From Sporomusaceae bacterium UBA7701 (GTDB lineage Bacteria; Bacillota; Negativicutes; Sporomusales; UBA7701), in the NCBI GenBank assembly GCA_002482545.1, contig DLGF01000015.1, forward strand, positions 62,001-126,000: a stretch of 64,000 nt of DNA, in the 5' to 3' direction. Of the stretch, positions 23,524-32,531 are shown piece after piece. Within the stretch, counting starts at the first letter, position 1; each line of letters begins with the position of its first letter. Under the pieces are notes generated by a model. It saw only the letters and a list, made by a program, of their open reading frames with translations, was not told where the DNA came from and did not search any database. The position numbers and the translations under genes are program-made.

Positions 23524-25227
23524 ATGGTTTCGACGGAGGCTCTGACCGTTCTCCGGGCCAGATATCTCCAACCTGACGAAACGCCTGGGGACATGTTCCG
23601 CCGGGTGGCTGAACATGTGGCCCAGGCAGAGGAACTGTACGGCGGCGACGCGGCAGGGGCGGCGGAGGAGTATTGCCGCATGATGACGGAACTGGCCTTC
23701 CTGCCCAACTCCCCGACCCTCATAAACGCCGGGAAACCGCGGGCCCAGCTGGCGGCTTGCTTCGTGCTGCCGCTGGAGGATTCGCTGCCCGGCATTTTTG
23801 AAACCCTGAAAAACACCGCGCTTATTCAACAGAGCGGCGGCGGCACAGGGTTTTCCTTTTCCCGGCTGCGGCCGGAGGGCGATGTGGTCGCCTCGACTGG
23901 CGGCGTCGCGAGCGGTCCGGTATCCTTTCTGCACATCTATGACGTGGCGACTCAGGTCGTCAAGCAAGGGGCGGTCCGGCGCGGCGCCAATATGGCCGTG
24001 CTGCGGGTCGACCACCCGGATATCGAGGAATTCATCGTCGCCAAGCGGCGCCCCGACGCGCTCAACAACTTCAATCTGTCGGTGGGGATAACCGGCGAAT
24101 TTATGGACGCCGTCAAGGCGGGAGCAGCCTTTGGCCTGGTGAATCCCCATGGCGGCCAGGTGGTGAGGACGTTGGCCGCCCGGGATTTGTTCGGCCTGCT
24201 GGTGCGCATGGCTTGGGAAAACGGCGAACCGGGCCTGTTTTTCCTGGATGCCGTCAACCGGACCAATCCCACTCCGGCGCTGGGAGCTTTCGAGGCGCCC
24301 AATCCCTGCTCGGAGCAGCCCCTTTTGCCTTATGAATCCTGTGTGCTGGGGTCGGTCAACCTGACCAGGGTGATCACCGGGCAAGGCCGGGAGCGGCGGA
24401 TCGATTTTGCAAAACTCGGCGGCCTGGTACGGTCAGGCGTCAGGTTTTTGGACAATATCGTCGAGGTCAATCACCATCCGCTGCCCCAGGTGGCGGAAGC
24501 CACCCGCGGCACGCGAAAGGTCGGCCTCGGGGTCATGGGCCTGGCGGAGACCTTTATTTTGCTCGGCATTCCCTATGCAAGCCGGGAGGCGGTCGCCCTG
24601 ACGGAAACCATCCTGGGCTTTGTGACGCGGGAAGCCAGGCGAATGTCGGCTGAGCTTGGCGAAAAGCGCGGGAGCTTCCCGGCATTTGCCGGCAGCGTGT
24701 ATCCCCGGCAGGGGTACCGGGCGATGCGCAACGCGACGGTCACTACCATCGCGCCGACCGGAACCATCAGTATTATCGCCGGCTGCTCGAGCGGCATCGA
24801 GCCGCTGTTTGCCCTGAGCCTGTCGCGCCGGGTTCTGGAAGGAAAAGTGCTGACAAGCGCCAGCCCGACGGTGGAGCTCTATCTGGAAGAGCGCGGCCTC
24901 CTGACGGCAAAAGTCCGGTCGGCCATCGAGGAACGCGGAACGTTAGCGGGAACCGCCCTGCCGGAAGAGGTCAGGCGAGTCCTGGCCACGGCTCACGAGA
25001 TCGCGCCCTACTGGCATGTTGCCCAGCTGGCGGCGGCCCAGCGGCACGTCGACAACGGCGTATCGAAGACGGTCAACATGCCTCGGGAGGCTACCGAGCA
25101 GGATGTGGCGGACATCTTCCGGCAGGCGTTCGCAAGCGGCTGCAAGGGTGTGACGGTTTACCGGGACGGCAGCCGGGACAAGCAGGTATTGACCGGCGGA
25201 ATGCGGTGCGAAGACTGCCTGGTATAG
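23524..25227 (+). CDS. nrdJ: Adenosylcobalamin-dependent (class II) ribonucleoside-diphosphate reductase
   Basis: 567 residues, the compact form without an ATP cone. It makes deoxyribonucleotides using a B12-generated thiyl radical. The N-x-C-x-E active site is APNPCSEQPL (N260, C262, E264). C79 (LAACFVLP) and C273 (YESCVLGSVNL) are the likely redox pair. GGTGFSFSRLRP and ATVTTIAPTGTISIIAGCSSGIEPLF are class II signatures. The C-terminus ends in CEDC, presumably the thioredoxin-reducible pair. Start ATG follows AAGGAGAATAAAGG. Confidence 0.96.
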   Translation: MVSTEALTVLRARYLQPDETPGDMFRRVAEHVAQAEELYGGDAAGAAEEYCRMMTELAFLPNSPTLINAGKPRAQLAACFVLPLEDSLPGIFETLKNTALIQQSGGGTGFSFSRLRPEGDVVASTGGVASGPVSFLHIYDVATQVVKQGAVRRGANMAVLRVDHPDIEEFIVAKRRPDALNNFNLSVGITGEFMDAVKAGAAFGLVNPHGGQVVRTLAARDLFGLLVRMAWENGEPGLFFLDAVNRTNPTPALGAFEAPNPCSEQPLLPYESCVLGSVNLTRVITGQGRERRIDFAKLGGLVRSGVRFLDNIVEVNHHPLPQVAEATRGTRKVGLGVMGLAETFILLGIPYASREAVALTETILGFVTREARRMSAELGEKRGSFPAFAGSVYPRQGYRAMRNATVTTIAPTGTISIIAGCSSGIEPLFALSLSRRVLEGKVLTSASPTVELYLEERGLLTAKVRSAIEERGTLAGTALPEEVRRVLATAHEIAPYWHVAQLAAAQRHVDNGVSKTVNMPREATEQDVADIFRQAFASGCKGVTVYRDGSRDKQVLTGGMRCEDCLV

Positions 25228-25363
25228 TACTTTAGTCCCGTTTTTTGCGTTTTTGCCGCAAAATCATAAAATTTGCTCGGATTAGGCAGGATATTTGCTA
25301 AGAATGTCGAATTTTTACCGGAAAATGGATATTCGGACAGGTTATGTTAAGGAGGTGGGAACT

Positions 25364-25762
25364 TTGGCTCTAGGACTTATCGATAAACTGACGAATTTCC
25401 TGATGCCGGTCGAAGAAGCACCGCCGACGCAGGAACTGCCAACCATTCCGAACCGTAGAACGCAGCTTCGGGTCCATACCCCCGCCGCGCTGAAAATCTA
25501 TATCGCCAGCCCCGGGGCGTTTGATGATGTCCGGCTTTGCGCCGATTACTTGCGGGCGAATGTCGCCGTACTGATAAACTACGAAAATACGGATGAAGGT
25601 ACGCAACAACGGATCAGCGATTTTCTGAACGGGGTTTCATTTGTCTTTGACGGCAGCAGTCAGCGGGTTTCGGAAACCGTGGTGCTGTACGTTCCGGCCA
25701 ATGTCGATGTCAGCAAGGAATTATACGCTTATTCCCTTCCGACTTATATCAAAAAGAAATAG
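25364..25762 (+). CDS. sepF: Cell division protein SepF
   Basis: 132 residues from TTG 25364, following AAGGAGGTGGGAAC. An FtsZ partner that tethers the ring to the membrane. The N-terminus LALGLIDKLTNFLMP is an amphipathic membrane-binding helix. A short linker follows, then the conserved core IYIASPGAFDDVRLCADYL and VLINYENTDEGTQQRISDFLNG. A TGTCGAA heptamer (Spo0A-box-like) lies 53 nt upstream, but such a heptamer is expected by chance. A strong terminator follows the gene. Confidence 0.94.
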   Translation: MALGLIDKLTNFLMPVEEAPPTQELPTIPNRRTQLRVHTPAALKIYIASPGAFDDVRLCADYLRANVAVLINYENTDEGTQQRISDFLNGVSFVFDGSSQRVSETVVLYVPANVDVSKELYAYSLPTYIKKK

Positions 25763-25777
25763 GGTTTAGAATTATGT

Positions 25778-25808
25778 AAAGCTCACCTTCCCGGGAAGGT
25801 GAGCTTTT
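25778..25808. terminator. Terminator after sepF
   Basis: AAAGCTCACCTT pairs with AAGGTGAGCTTT around CCCGGG, with A residues upstream and T residues downstream, so it is symmetrical. Confidence 0.9.
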
Positions 25809-25915
25809 ATTATTGTTCTTCCGGCAGGGTAGCGAGCCCCGGCCCCGGGTTGCGTGCCGGGGTTCTGCTTCATATCCTATAGCAAGTAGACATAAAATTC
25901 CCGGGAGGCGTTATC

Positions 25916-26290
25916 ATGCAAGCCGACGCTGGTGGACCAAAGGATAATCCCATTGGAAAAGACGAATACCAATCCGCCATGGCGGCTTCGGACGGTACGG
26001 CCGAAGCGAGCGGGCACTCCTACGCCGAGCCTAAGTTGTATAGTACGTATACCGGGTTTCAGGGAGAGGGCGGCCAGGCGGGAGCGGTTAAGCCCGGCGA
26101 ACACTCCGGCGAGCGCGAAGAGAACGGCAAGGGCGGGATTTCCGGCGAAAAGGGGCATTTTGGAGGCAAGGGCAAGGCCAGCGCCACATGGTCGTCCGGC
26201 CGCCGGACCTCGGACGCTGCGCGGCGGGGCAGGCTGAGGGAGGAAGCTGCTGCGCCAGGCAGGGGAGAGGCTGCTCCGAGGGGAGTTTAA
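25916..26290 (+). CDS. Hypothetical hydrophilic, Gly/Glu/Lys-rich protein
   Basis: 124 residues. ATG follows GGGAGGCGTTATC, a good ribosome-binding site, and this is why this frame is preferred over overlapping ones. The sequence is low in hydrophobics and rich in G, A, E, K and S (for example EGGQAGAVKPGEHSGE), so it is probably disordered. No family is recognised. The C-terminal third turns Arg-rich and may be poorly conserved. Alternative frames on both strands lack ribosome-binding sites. Confidence 0.5.
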   Translation: MQADAGGPKDNPIGKDEYQSAMAASDGTAEASGHSYAEPKLYSTYTGFQGEGGQAGAVKPGEHSGEREENGKGGISGEKGHFGGKGKASATWSSGRRTSDAARRGRLREEAAAPGRGEAAPRGV

Positions 26291-26470
26291 CGGTCATGGG
26301 GCGGTCGGATTAGCCAGTGACGGGTGATTCGGGGCGGCGTCCCGGTGAATTGGAAGATATTCCAGGCCGTTTGGCACGGTCCGGACGGAGGAAATCAGGC
26401 CGCGCCGTTGAATTGGGAGATAGGAGGAAAGCAAACGATTTCCTCCTACAACGGGATTAGGAGTCAAGGA

Positions 26471-27238
26471 ATGGCAGCAGGTAAAACTCATCTGGTATTT
26501 GACGTCGGCATCGGCAAGGACAAACCCATAACGGTTGTAAGCAGTGGCGTGGAGTGTCCGTTTTGTCGCCGGGAGCAGTTGGAAGGGATCATCGCCCAGG
26601 ATGGCGAGATCTTGCTATTACATAACAAATATCCGGTACTACGCGATACCGTGCAGACGGTGCTGATCGAAACCGCCGACTGCAACTCCGAATTGTCGCT
26701 TTATCCTAAGGACTATTTATACCGGGTCATCCGCTTTGCCGTCAAACATTGGCAGGCCATGATGGAGAGCGGCGAGTTCGCTTCGGTGATTTTGTACAAG
26801 AATCACGGGCCGTACTCCGGCGGGACGATCAAGCATCCGCATATGCAGATCGTGGGTCTCAAGAATATCGATTATCGCCGCAATATTACCCCGGAATGCC
26901 TGAACGGCGAGGTCATCTGGGCCGATGGCGGGGTGGAGCTCAATTTGGCCAGGCAACCGAAAATCGGGTTCATGGAGTTTAATATCAGGGCCCAAGGCGA
27001 GGGCTCTGTCGAGAAAATGGCGGACTGCATTCAGCGGATGGCCCATTATCTCCTTCATCACTTCCATTGGGGTTGTGATAGTTATAATCTGTTTTTTTAT
27101 CAGTTCAGCCAGGAGATTTCGGTTAAAATTATGCCCCGCTTCGTCACGTCGCCTCTGTTCGTGGGATATTCCATTCCCCAGGTTTCCAGCCGGGCCGGGG
27201 AAGTCGTCAAGGAGATCCGGAGCATCTATTTCGAATAG
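26471..27238 (+). CDS. DUF4931 / galactose-1-phosphate uridylyltransferase-like HIT-superfamily protein
   Basis: 255 residues from ATG 26471 after TAGGAG. The sequence has VECPFCRREQLEG (a zinc-binding CPFC pair), LLHNKYPVLRDT, and KNHGPYSGGTIKHPHMQIVG with the HPHMQ histidine triad of GalT-like nucleotidyltransferases. It is shorter than GalT. The family is DUF4931, of unknown substrate. It may transfer or hydrolyse nucleotidyl groups on sugars or nucleotides. The amidase gene begins 27 nt downstream. Confidence 0.86.
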   Translation: MAAGKTHLVFDVGIGKDKPITVVSSGVECPFCRREQLEGIIAQDGEILLLHNKYPVLRDTVQTVLIETADCNSELSLYPKDYLYRVIRFAVKHWQAMMESGEFASVILYKNHGPYSGGTIKHPHMQIVGLKNIDYRRNITPECLNGEVIWADGGVELNLARQPKIGFMEFNIRAQGEGSVEKMADCIQRMAHYLLHHFHWGCDSYNLFFYQFSQEISVKIMPRFVTSPLFVGYSIPQVSSRAGEVVKEIRSIYFE

Positions 27239-27265
27239 GCCGGACAGTTTGAAGAGGAGGCCAGC

Positions 27266-27916
27266 ATGTTGAAACCGACGCCGTTCTTTATCTTGCTGGT
27301 GTGTTTCATCTTGTTGCCGGTTTCTTGCTTGGCTGCAGCGGGACCGCTGAGCGGCCGCATCATTGTTCTCGATCCGGGGCACGGAGGAACCGAGGATGGC
27401 GCCGTAGCCAACGGGGTACGGGAAGCGGACGTCAACCTGGCGGTGGGGCTCAAACTGCGCGACCGGCTCGCAGCAGCAGGGGCGGCGGTGGTCATGACCC
27501 GCACCGCCGACCGGAGCGTAGCTTCTCCCGGCAGTGCCCTTCCGGCGGAACTGCAGGCAAGAGTCGACCTGTCCCGGGCTGCGGATGCGGATATCTTTAT
27601 CAGCATTCACGCCAATTCCCATTTCAAGCCGGAGACTGCCGGAGTCATTACCTTCTATCCGCCGGAAAGGCCGACCGAGCTCGCCCGGGCCATCCAGGAG
27701 GGACTGGTAGGCCAAACCGGCGCGGTGGATAAGAAAATCAGACCGGCGAACTTTTATGTGCTTCGCAACAGCGAAATACCCGCCGTGCTGGTTGAAACGG
27801 GTTTTCTGACCAACCAGGAGGAGGCCCGCAAGCTGGCGGACTGCGCCTATCAGGAGGCCATCGCGGAAGGAATTTGCCAAGGCGTAGTGCGATATTTTTC
27901 CTCGCGGGAAAGGTAA
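27266..27916 (+). CDS. N-acetylmuramoyl-L-alanine amidase (Amidase_3), secreted
   Basis: 216 residues with a signal peptide (residues 1-24, PFFILLVCFILLPVSCLAAA). It cleaves the amide between MurNAc and L-Ala in peptidoglycan. Zinc ligands are H in VLDPGHGGTEDG, E in VREADVNLAV and H in SIHANSHF. The catalytic glutamate is in VETGFLTNQEEA. No cell-wall binding repeat is present, so this is the minimal CwlD/AmiC-type catalytic form. It could act in sporulation cortex or daughter-cell separation; context does not decide. Confidence 0.94.
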   Translation: MLKPTPFFILLVCFILLPVSCLAAAGPLSGRIIVLDPGHGGTEDGAVANGVREADVNLAVGLKLRDRLAAAGAAVVMTRTADRSVASPGSALPAELQARVDLSRAADADIFISIHANSHFKPETAGVITFYPPERPTELARAIQEGLVGQTGAVDKKIRPANFYVLRNSEIPAVLVETGFLTNQEEARKLADCAYQEAIAEGICQGVVRYFSSRER

Positions 27917-28013
27917 AATGACTTTACCCGGGAGGGTGGTTCCGGTCCGGATTCGCAAAAGCGCATCGCCCGATTTCGGTGCGGTGTGAAGCGGCTGCGG
28001 GAGGTAAGTATGC

Positions 28014-29084
28014 ATGCGGATGAAGAGCTGGTTCGCTGGTTTAGCGGTTGCGATAATCCTCCAGATGATTGCCGTTCCGGTGATTCATGCCGCCAGCTTG
28101 GGACAAATCCTCGGCCAGACGGCGGCGGAGTGGCTGGTTACCAAGGAGATTATCAGGCAATACCACTATCAGAAATATAGTTATTTGAATGACATGAAGC
28201 GCGAAGTCGGGGTCAACGAGCAGCCCCGCGCCAACGACCAACTGAAGGACATAGCGGAGCGGCTATTGAAAACGGTCGCCCAGCGGGAAAAGGTCGAAGC
28301 CCCTCCTTATACCTTCTTCGTCAATAACAAAAAGGAAATGAACGCCTACTGCGGGTTGGGCCACAACATCACCGTCAATATCGGCACTTTTGAATTTTTC
28401 GATTACAACGATGACGAGCTGGCGGTGGTCATCGCCCATGAGATGGGCCACGGCCAGCGGAATCACGGTTTGAACTCCATTGACAAGCAGGTCCCGTTTA
28501 TGCTGGTTCACCGGATTTATCTGGCGAGAAACAACAATACACTGTCCGGGCTTACCAGCTATCTGTTTTTCCGCCAGATGATGGCCAAGAACGCCACGTT
28601 GCCGGGAGAGCGGGAAGCCGATGCGCTTTCCTTCGACTGGGCTACGGCGGCGGGGTACAATCCCGGGGCCGGAGCGGCCGCGTGGACGAAGGTGAGGGCG
28701 AAGTACGGCGACAAGCAGCCGAACTTTCTAGGTGAGCTCCTAAGTCCCAGCGATCACCCGACCCAGGGGCAGCGCATCGATTATTTCGCCAAGCGGATGA
28801 CGGAGTATAGCGGCGGACAGGTCAAAGTGAACGCCGGGCAGGTATACATAAAGGACAATCCGGTCATGATCCCTGCGAAGACGGGCAGTCTGAGCGCCGA
28901 AGAACGGGCCTACCTGATTGCCGGCAACCTCGCCAAAGCGGTACATAATAACCCGGCGCCCGACCCGGCGCAGGTTGTGGACGGCTATATCCTGATGGGC
29001 GATATGGTGATAACGACTCCAACGGAGCAGGACGAGCCGGCGGAAACGATCGCCGGGCGGATGAATGAAGCCTTGGAATTGTAG
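28014..29084 (+). CDS. Secreted M48-family metalloprotease
   Basis: 356 residues with a signal peptide ending near VIHAAS. Zinc motif AHEMGHGQRNH (H142, E143, H146) and third ligand in GEREADALSFDWA are intact. The M48C/BepA-Loi-type domain occupies residues 60-260. No TPR tail is present. Such exported gluzincins do envelope protein quality control. ATG 28014 is 9 nt after GGGAGG; an in-frame ATG 6 nt later is an alternative. A terminator follows directly. Confidence 0.93.
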   Translation: MRMKSWFAGLAVAIILQMIAVPVIHAASLGQILGQTAAEWLVTKEIIRQYHYQKYSYLNDMKREVGVNEQPRANDQLKDIAERLLKTVAQREKVEAPPYTFFVNNKKEMNAYCGLGHNITVNIGTFEFFDYNDDELAVVIAHEMGHGQRNHGLNSIDKQVPFMLVHRIYLARNNNTLSGLTSYLFFRQMMAKNATLPGEREADALSFDWATAAGYNPGAGAAAWTKVRAKYGDKQPNFLGELLSPSDHPTQGQRIDYFAKRMTEYSGGQVKVNAGQVYIKDNPVMIPAKTGSLSAEERAYLIAGNLAKAVHNNPAPDPAQVVDGYILMGDMVITTPTEQDEPAETIAGRMNEALEL

Positions 29085-29087
29085 ATG

Positions 29088-29126
29088 AAAAAAGTCCCGC
29101 CAGTATCGACCTGGCGGGACTTTTTT
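29088..29126. terminator. Terminator after the M48 protease gene
   Basis: A 16-bp stem (29088-29103 with 29111-29126) with A6 at one end and T6 at the other has a 7-nt loop. It begins three bases after the stop codon. Confidence 0.93.
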
Positions 29127-29381
29127 AGCGGCCAAGGTCGGATTTTGCTTCGAAGAAAGCTTTATTCCGGGCTGGTCCGGCGCAGCGCAAAGACCGGAGA
29201 ACCGCCCAAGCCTGCACCCGATTGCCGCCATTATTCCTTGATCCAATTGCAGGAAAAAAATTAACGTGTGCGGAAAATTACAGTGTTATGCTTTAGACGG
29301 CCAGCGGGCGCTGCGGTGTCCGCATAGAAGCGGGAGTGAGCAGCAAGGCCTGTTTCAGTAAGTAGCTTTGGAGGGATTGCG

Positions 29382-30947
29382 ATGCGGTTTTGGAGCAAAA
29401 CGGCAAGACTGATGTTGACTTTGGCAATGGCGATGGCGCTTGTCCTGCCGGTCGGTCCGGCGGGGGCGGCGGAGGGGCAGGTAGGCTTTGCCCGAATCGA
29501 TATTCTTGCGGTCAACGACTTCCACGGCGCCTTGGTGGAGGCCGGGAAAAACCCCGGCGCAGCGAAACTGGGCGGCTATCTGTTGGCGGAGAAGGCCAAA
29601 AACCCCGGAGGCACACTGATCTTGAGCGCCGGGGATATGTTCCAGGGGACGCCTGATTCCAATATGGGTTACGGCAAAGCGGTAGTCCGCGTCATGAATG
29701 CGATCGGTTTTGACGCGATGGTTCTCGGGAATCACGAGTTTGACTGGGGCCTGGATCAGCTGAAAGCGCGGATCGGCGAATCGAAATTTCCCTACCTGGC
29801 TGCGAACATCATCGACAACAACACCGGCAAGCCGGTTGATTTCGTCCAGCCGACCGTTATGATCGAAAAAAATGGCGTTAAGATCGGCATAATCGGGATC
29901 GTAACGCCGGAAACCGCTTATACCACCAGTCCCCAGGCCGTCTCCGGCTTCACTTTCGGCGATCCGGCGACGGTGGTGAATGCATTGGCGCCGGCGCTCA
30001 GGCAGCAGGGTGCCCAGGTGATCGTGGTGCTGGCCCACCTGGCCAGCGATATGGACAAGTCCGGCGAGGTGACCGGCGACGCCGCAGATCTGGCCAGGGC
30101 GGCCAGCGGCGTGGATGTAATTATCAGCGCCCATTCCCACAAGAAAGTCGCCGGCATTGTCAACGGCGTGGCGATTGTCCAGGGCTCCTACAACGGCCGG
30201 AACGTCGGCAAGGTCGGCCTTGTCTATGCGAAGGCCGAAGGACGGGTAGTGGCTAAGATTGTCGACGCCGGCGACCTGGTGCCGGACAAATTAACGGCCG
30301 ACGCCCGGATAAAAACTATCGTCGACGAGAACGAACGGGCGCTGAAGCCCGTTAAAAACGTCATCCTCGGCCGAACGGCGCGCAACCTTTCCCACGACAA
30401 AATGCAACTGTCCCTGCTCGGCCAGTGGACAGCGGATGTCATGAGGGAAGTCGCCGGGGCGGACATGGCCTTCGGCAACGGGGGAGGGCTGCGGACCGGC
30501 ATTCCGGCCGGCAACATCACCATGGGCGCCCTCTATGAAGTCATGCCTTTCGACAATATCCTGGTCACCATGGATTTAACCGGGACGCAGGTCCTGCAGG
30601 TGCTCAACTGGGGCATCGGCAACCGGAAAATCGGTTCGGTCCAGTTTTCCGGCCTGCGGGTAATCTGCGACAGCAGCCGCCCGGAAGGGCAACAGGTTCT
30701 GTCGGTTACGCTGCCGGACGGCAGTCCCCTGGACCTGAACCGGATCTATAAGGTTGTCACCAACGACTTTATGGCTGCGGGCGGCGACCAGTACGACATG
30801 TTCAAAGACGGTCAAAACCGTACCGATACCTTTGTCCCGTTGCGTGAGGCGCTCATCGAAGCGGTGAAGAAGACCCGCGTCATTGATTTCCAAGGCGACA
30901 ATCGGTTGTTCGATGTGCATGCTCCGGCGGCGGCGCCGGCGGCATAA
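29382..30947 (+). CDS. Secreted bifunctional metallophosphatase/5'-nucleotidase (UshA/YfkN family)
   Basis: 521 residues with a signal peptide (1-31, LMLTLAMAMALVLPVGPAGAA). The N-terminal metallophosphatase domain holds the metal-site motifs AVNDFHGALVE, LSAGDMFQGTP, LGNHEFDWG, VVLAHLASD and SAHSHKK. The C-terminal 5'-nucleotidase domain holds FGNGGGLRTGIP and the substrate-stacking region VVTNDFMAAGGDQYDMF. It would strip phosphate from extracytoplasmic nucleotides. It lies 22 nt upstream of a BMP-type nucleoside-binding lipoprotein gene, a sensible scavenging pair. No purine-riboswitch-like leader was recognised upstream. Confidence 0.95.
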   Translation: MRFWSKTARLMLTLAMAMALVLPVGPAGAAEGQVGFARIDILAVNDFHGALVEAGKNPGAAKLGGYLLAEKAKNPGGTLILSAGDMFQGTPDSNMGYGKAVVRVMNAIGFDAMVLGNHEFDWGLDQLKARIGESKFPYLAANIIDNNTGKPVDFVQPTVMIEKNGVKIGIIGIVTPETAYTTSPQAVSGFTFGDPATVVNALAPALRQQGAQVIVVLAHLASDMDKSGEVTGDAADLARAASGVDVIISAHSHKKVAGIVNGVAIVQGSYNGRNVGKVGLVYAKAEGRVVAKIVDAGDLVPDKLTADARIKTIVDENERALKPVKNVILGRTARNLSHDKMQLSLLGQWTADVMREVAGADMAFGNGGGLRTGIPAGNITMGALYEVMPFDNILVTMDLTGTQVLQVLNWGIGNRKIGSVQFSGLRVICDSSRPEGQQVLSVTLPDGSPLDLNRIYKVVTNDFMAAGGDQYDMFKDGQNRTDTFVPLREALIEAVKKTRVIDFQGDNRLFDVHAPAAAPAA

Positions 30948-30969
30948 GGTGAAGAAGGGAGCCCCAAAG

Positions 30970-32031
30970 GTGAATAAAAAGACGATCATAGCCGGCCTGC
31001 TGACGGCGCTGCTGGCGATGTCCCTCATCCTCGCCGGCTGCGGGAGGAAGCAGGAAGTCGCTAAACCGGAAGCGCAGAAAAAGCTCAAGGTCGCTCTGGT
31101 GTTTGACGTAGGCGGGCGCGGCGACAAATCCTTCAACGATGCTGCTTATGCCGGGCTGGAAAAGGCCCAGAAAGAATTCGGCGACAAGATCGAAGTCAAG
31201 TTCCTTGAGCCCGCCGCCAGCGGCGAGAACCGCGAGCAACTGCTGCGGCTGCTGGCCCAGGATAAATATGATCTGATCTTTGGCGTGGGCGCGATCTTTA
31301 CCGACCCTGTCGCCAAAGTGGCCGGGGATTTCCCCGGCACCAAGTTCGGTCTGGTGGACGGCTCTATACCCGCCCTCAAAGCCGAGAACAACGTCGTCTG
31401 CCTGCTGTTTCGCGAGCAGGAAGGCTCCTTCCTCACCGGCGCGGCGGCGGCGCTGAAATCGAAAGCCGGCAAAATCGGCTTTGTCGGCCGCCTGCCGCTG
31501 CCGTTGACCGAGAAATTGGAAGCCGGCTATATCGCCGGAGCCAAATATGTCAAACCGGACATCGTTGTTCTGTCCGACCGCATCGACCCCACCGACGATG
31601 CCTTCAAGGACCCGGTCAAGGGCAAGGAATTGGCGCTGGAACAGCTGAAAAATGGCGCGGACGTGGTCTTTTATGCTTCCGGGGCTTCCGGCATCGGGGT
31701 GATCGAAACCGTTGCGGCCCAAAAAGCTCTGGCGATCGGCATGGACTTCGACCAGTCGCTGGCCGCGACCGACGCCCAGCGGCCCTTTCTTCTGACCAGC
31801 ATGACCAGATGGGTCGACACGGCTGTCTACGACACCATTAAGAACCTGGTCGGCAACAGCTTCAAAGGCGGTTATCAGGAGTTCGGCGTCAAGGAAAACG
31901 GCACCGGTTATGCCGAAAATGAATATAACAGAAACCTGAACGGCGATATCAAGAGCAAGCTCGACGCCGTCAGGGGCAAGATTGTCAGCGGTGAAATCAA
32001 GGTAGCGCCCAGCCGGACGGAGCCTCAGTAG
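30970..32031 (+). CDS. BMP-family ABC transporter substrate-binding lipoprotein
   Basis: 353 residues from GTG 30970, after AAGGGAG. Signal peptide with lipobox LILAGC, so it is a membrane-anchored lipoprotein. Family blocks are LVFDVGGRGDKSFNDAAYAGLE, DLIFGVGAIFTDPVAKVA, NNVVCLLFREQEGSFLTGAAAAL and GKIGFVGRLPLP, close to PnrA/BmpA/Med nucleoside-binding proteins. No permease or ATPase genes follow, so the transporter core must be encoded elsewhere. Coupled to the 5'-nucleotidase gene upstream. Confidence 0.93.
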   Translation: MNKKTIIAGLLTALLAMSLILAGCGRKQEVAKPEAQKKLKVALVFDVGGRGDKSFNDAAYAGLEKAQKEFGDKIEVKFLEPAASGENREQLLRLLAQDKYDLIFGVGAIFTDPVAKVAGDFPGTKFGLVDGSIPALKAENNVVCLLFREQEGSFLTGAAAALKSKAGKIGFVGRLPLPLTEKLEAGYIAGAKYVKPDIVVLSDRIDPTDDAFKDPVKGKELALEQLKNGADVVFYASGASGIGVIETVAAQKALAIGMDFDQSLAATDAQRPFLLTSMTRWVDTAVYDTIKNLVGNSFKGGYQEFGVKENGTGYAENEYNRNLNGDIKSKLDAVRGKIVSGEIKVAPSRTEPQ

Positions 32032-32531
32032 AGGATAAAAGCGTGGGCGCCCCATGTCGCCCCCGCCTGGCATGGCCAGTTATCGGCCTGCGGGTGCGGC
32101 GCCGGGCGAAGTGGAAGGGAATGGCGGAGAAGATTTGGGACGATAATAAAAGGAAGGGGCGGGGCGCTCCTTCCTTTTGTGCTTGATATGGCCCATGCCG
32201 GAGGGGAAAATGAATAATTTGTCCGCCGGCAGTTGGGGCGCAGGATTTAGCCGCATGGATGTCTAATAGTTGGGATAATGTATACAGTGATACCGCCTGC
32301 CGGATAGGCGGGAAACAGGTCGTGCGGTTTAGGATAAGTCAGCATGGGGGAGCTTGAAGATGCGCCGTTATTGGGAAATGCGATGGACCGGCGCTCATTA
32401 TTCCTTAAGCGGTAATGGCCGATCATGCTTGCCCTGCCTATAACTCTACGATACGGTCGATGCGCGGAAGGCGGCCGCATTTCAGCCGGCCGACAGGGGG
32501 CCGCGGAAAAATCCCAATAGGAGGCGAAAAC
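32032..32531. other. 500-nt intergenic region with terminator and unassigned leader
   Basis: No convincing gene. A strong terminator lies at 32148-32178. Beyond it, about 350 nt precede the ornithine-cyclodeaminase-family gene. They contain a CCGCCT/AGGCGG hairpin near 32289-32307 and other short stems, but no U-tract, clear promoter or recognised riboswitch. An open frame on the minus strand (32247-33311) is antisense to the next gene and is rejected. Confidence 0.5.
32148..32178. terminator. Terminator after the BMP lipoprotein gene
   Basis: AAAAGGAAG pairs with CTTCCTTTT and the stem extends by four further pairs (one G-U) to a 5-nt loop. It lies about 115 nt after the stop codon. Confidence 0.82.

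Noticed and set aside
25305..25311. Spo0A box TGTCGAA upstream of sepF
   Set aside because: A 7-mer is expected several times by chance in 64 kb; no paired box or other support.
25877..26158. Minus-strand 93-codon hydrophobic frame
   Set aside because: No ribosome-binding site at its start; the overlapping plus frame at 25916 has GGGAGG.
26717..28015. Minus-strand frame across the DUF4931 and amidase genes
   Set aside because: Spans two well-supported plus-strand genes and has no family features.
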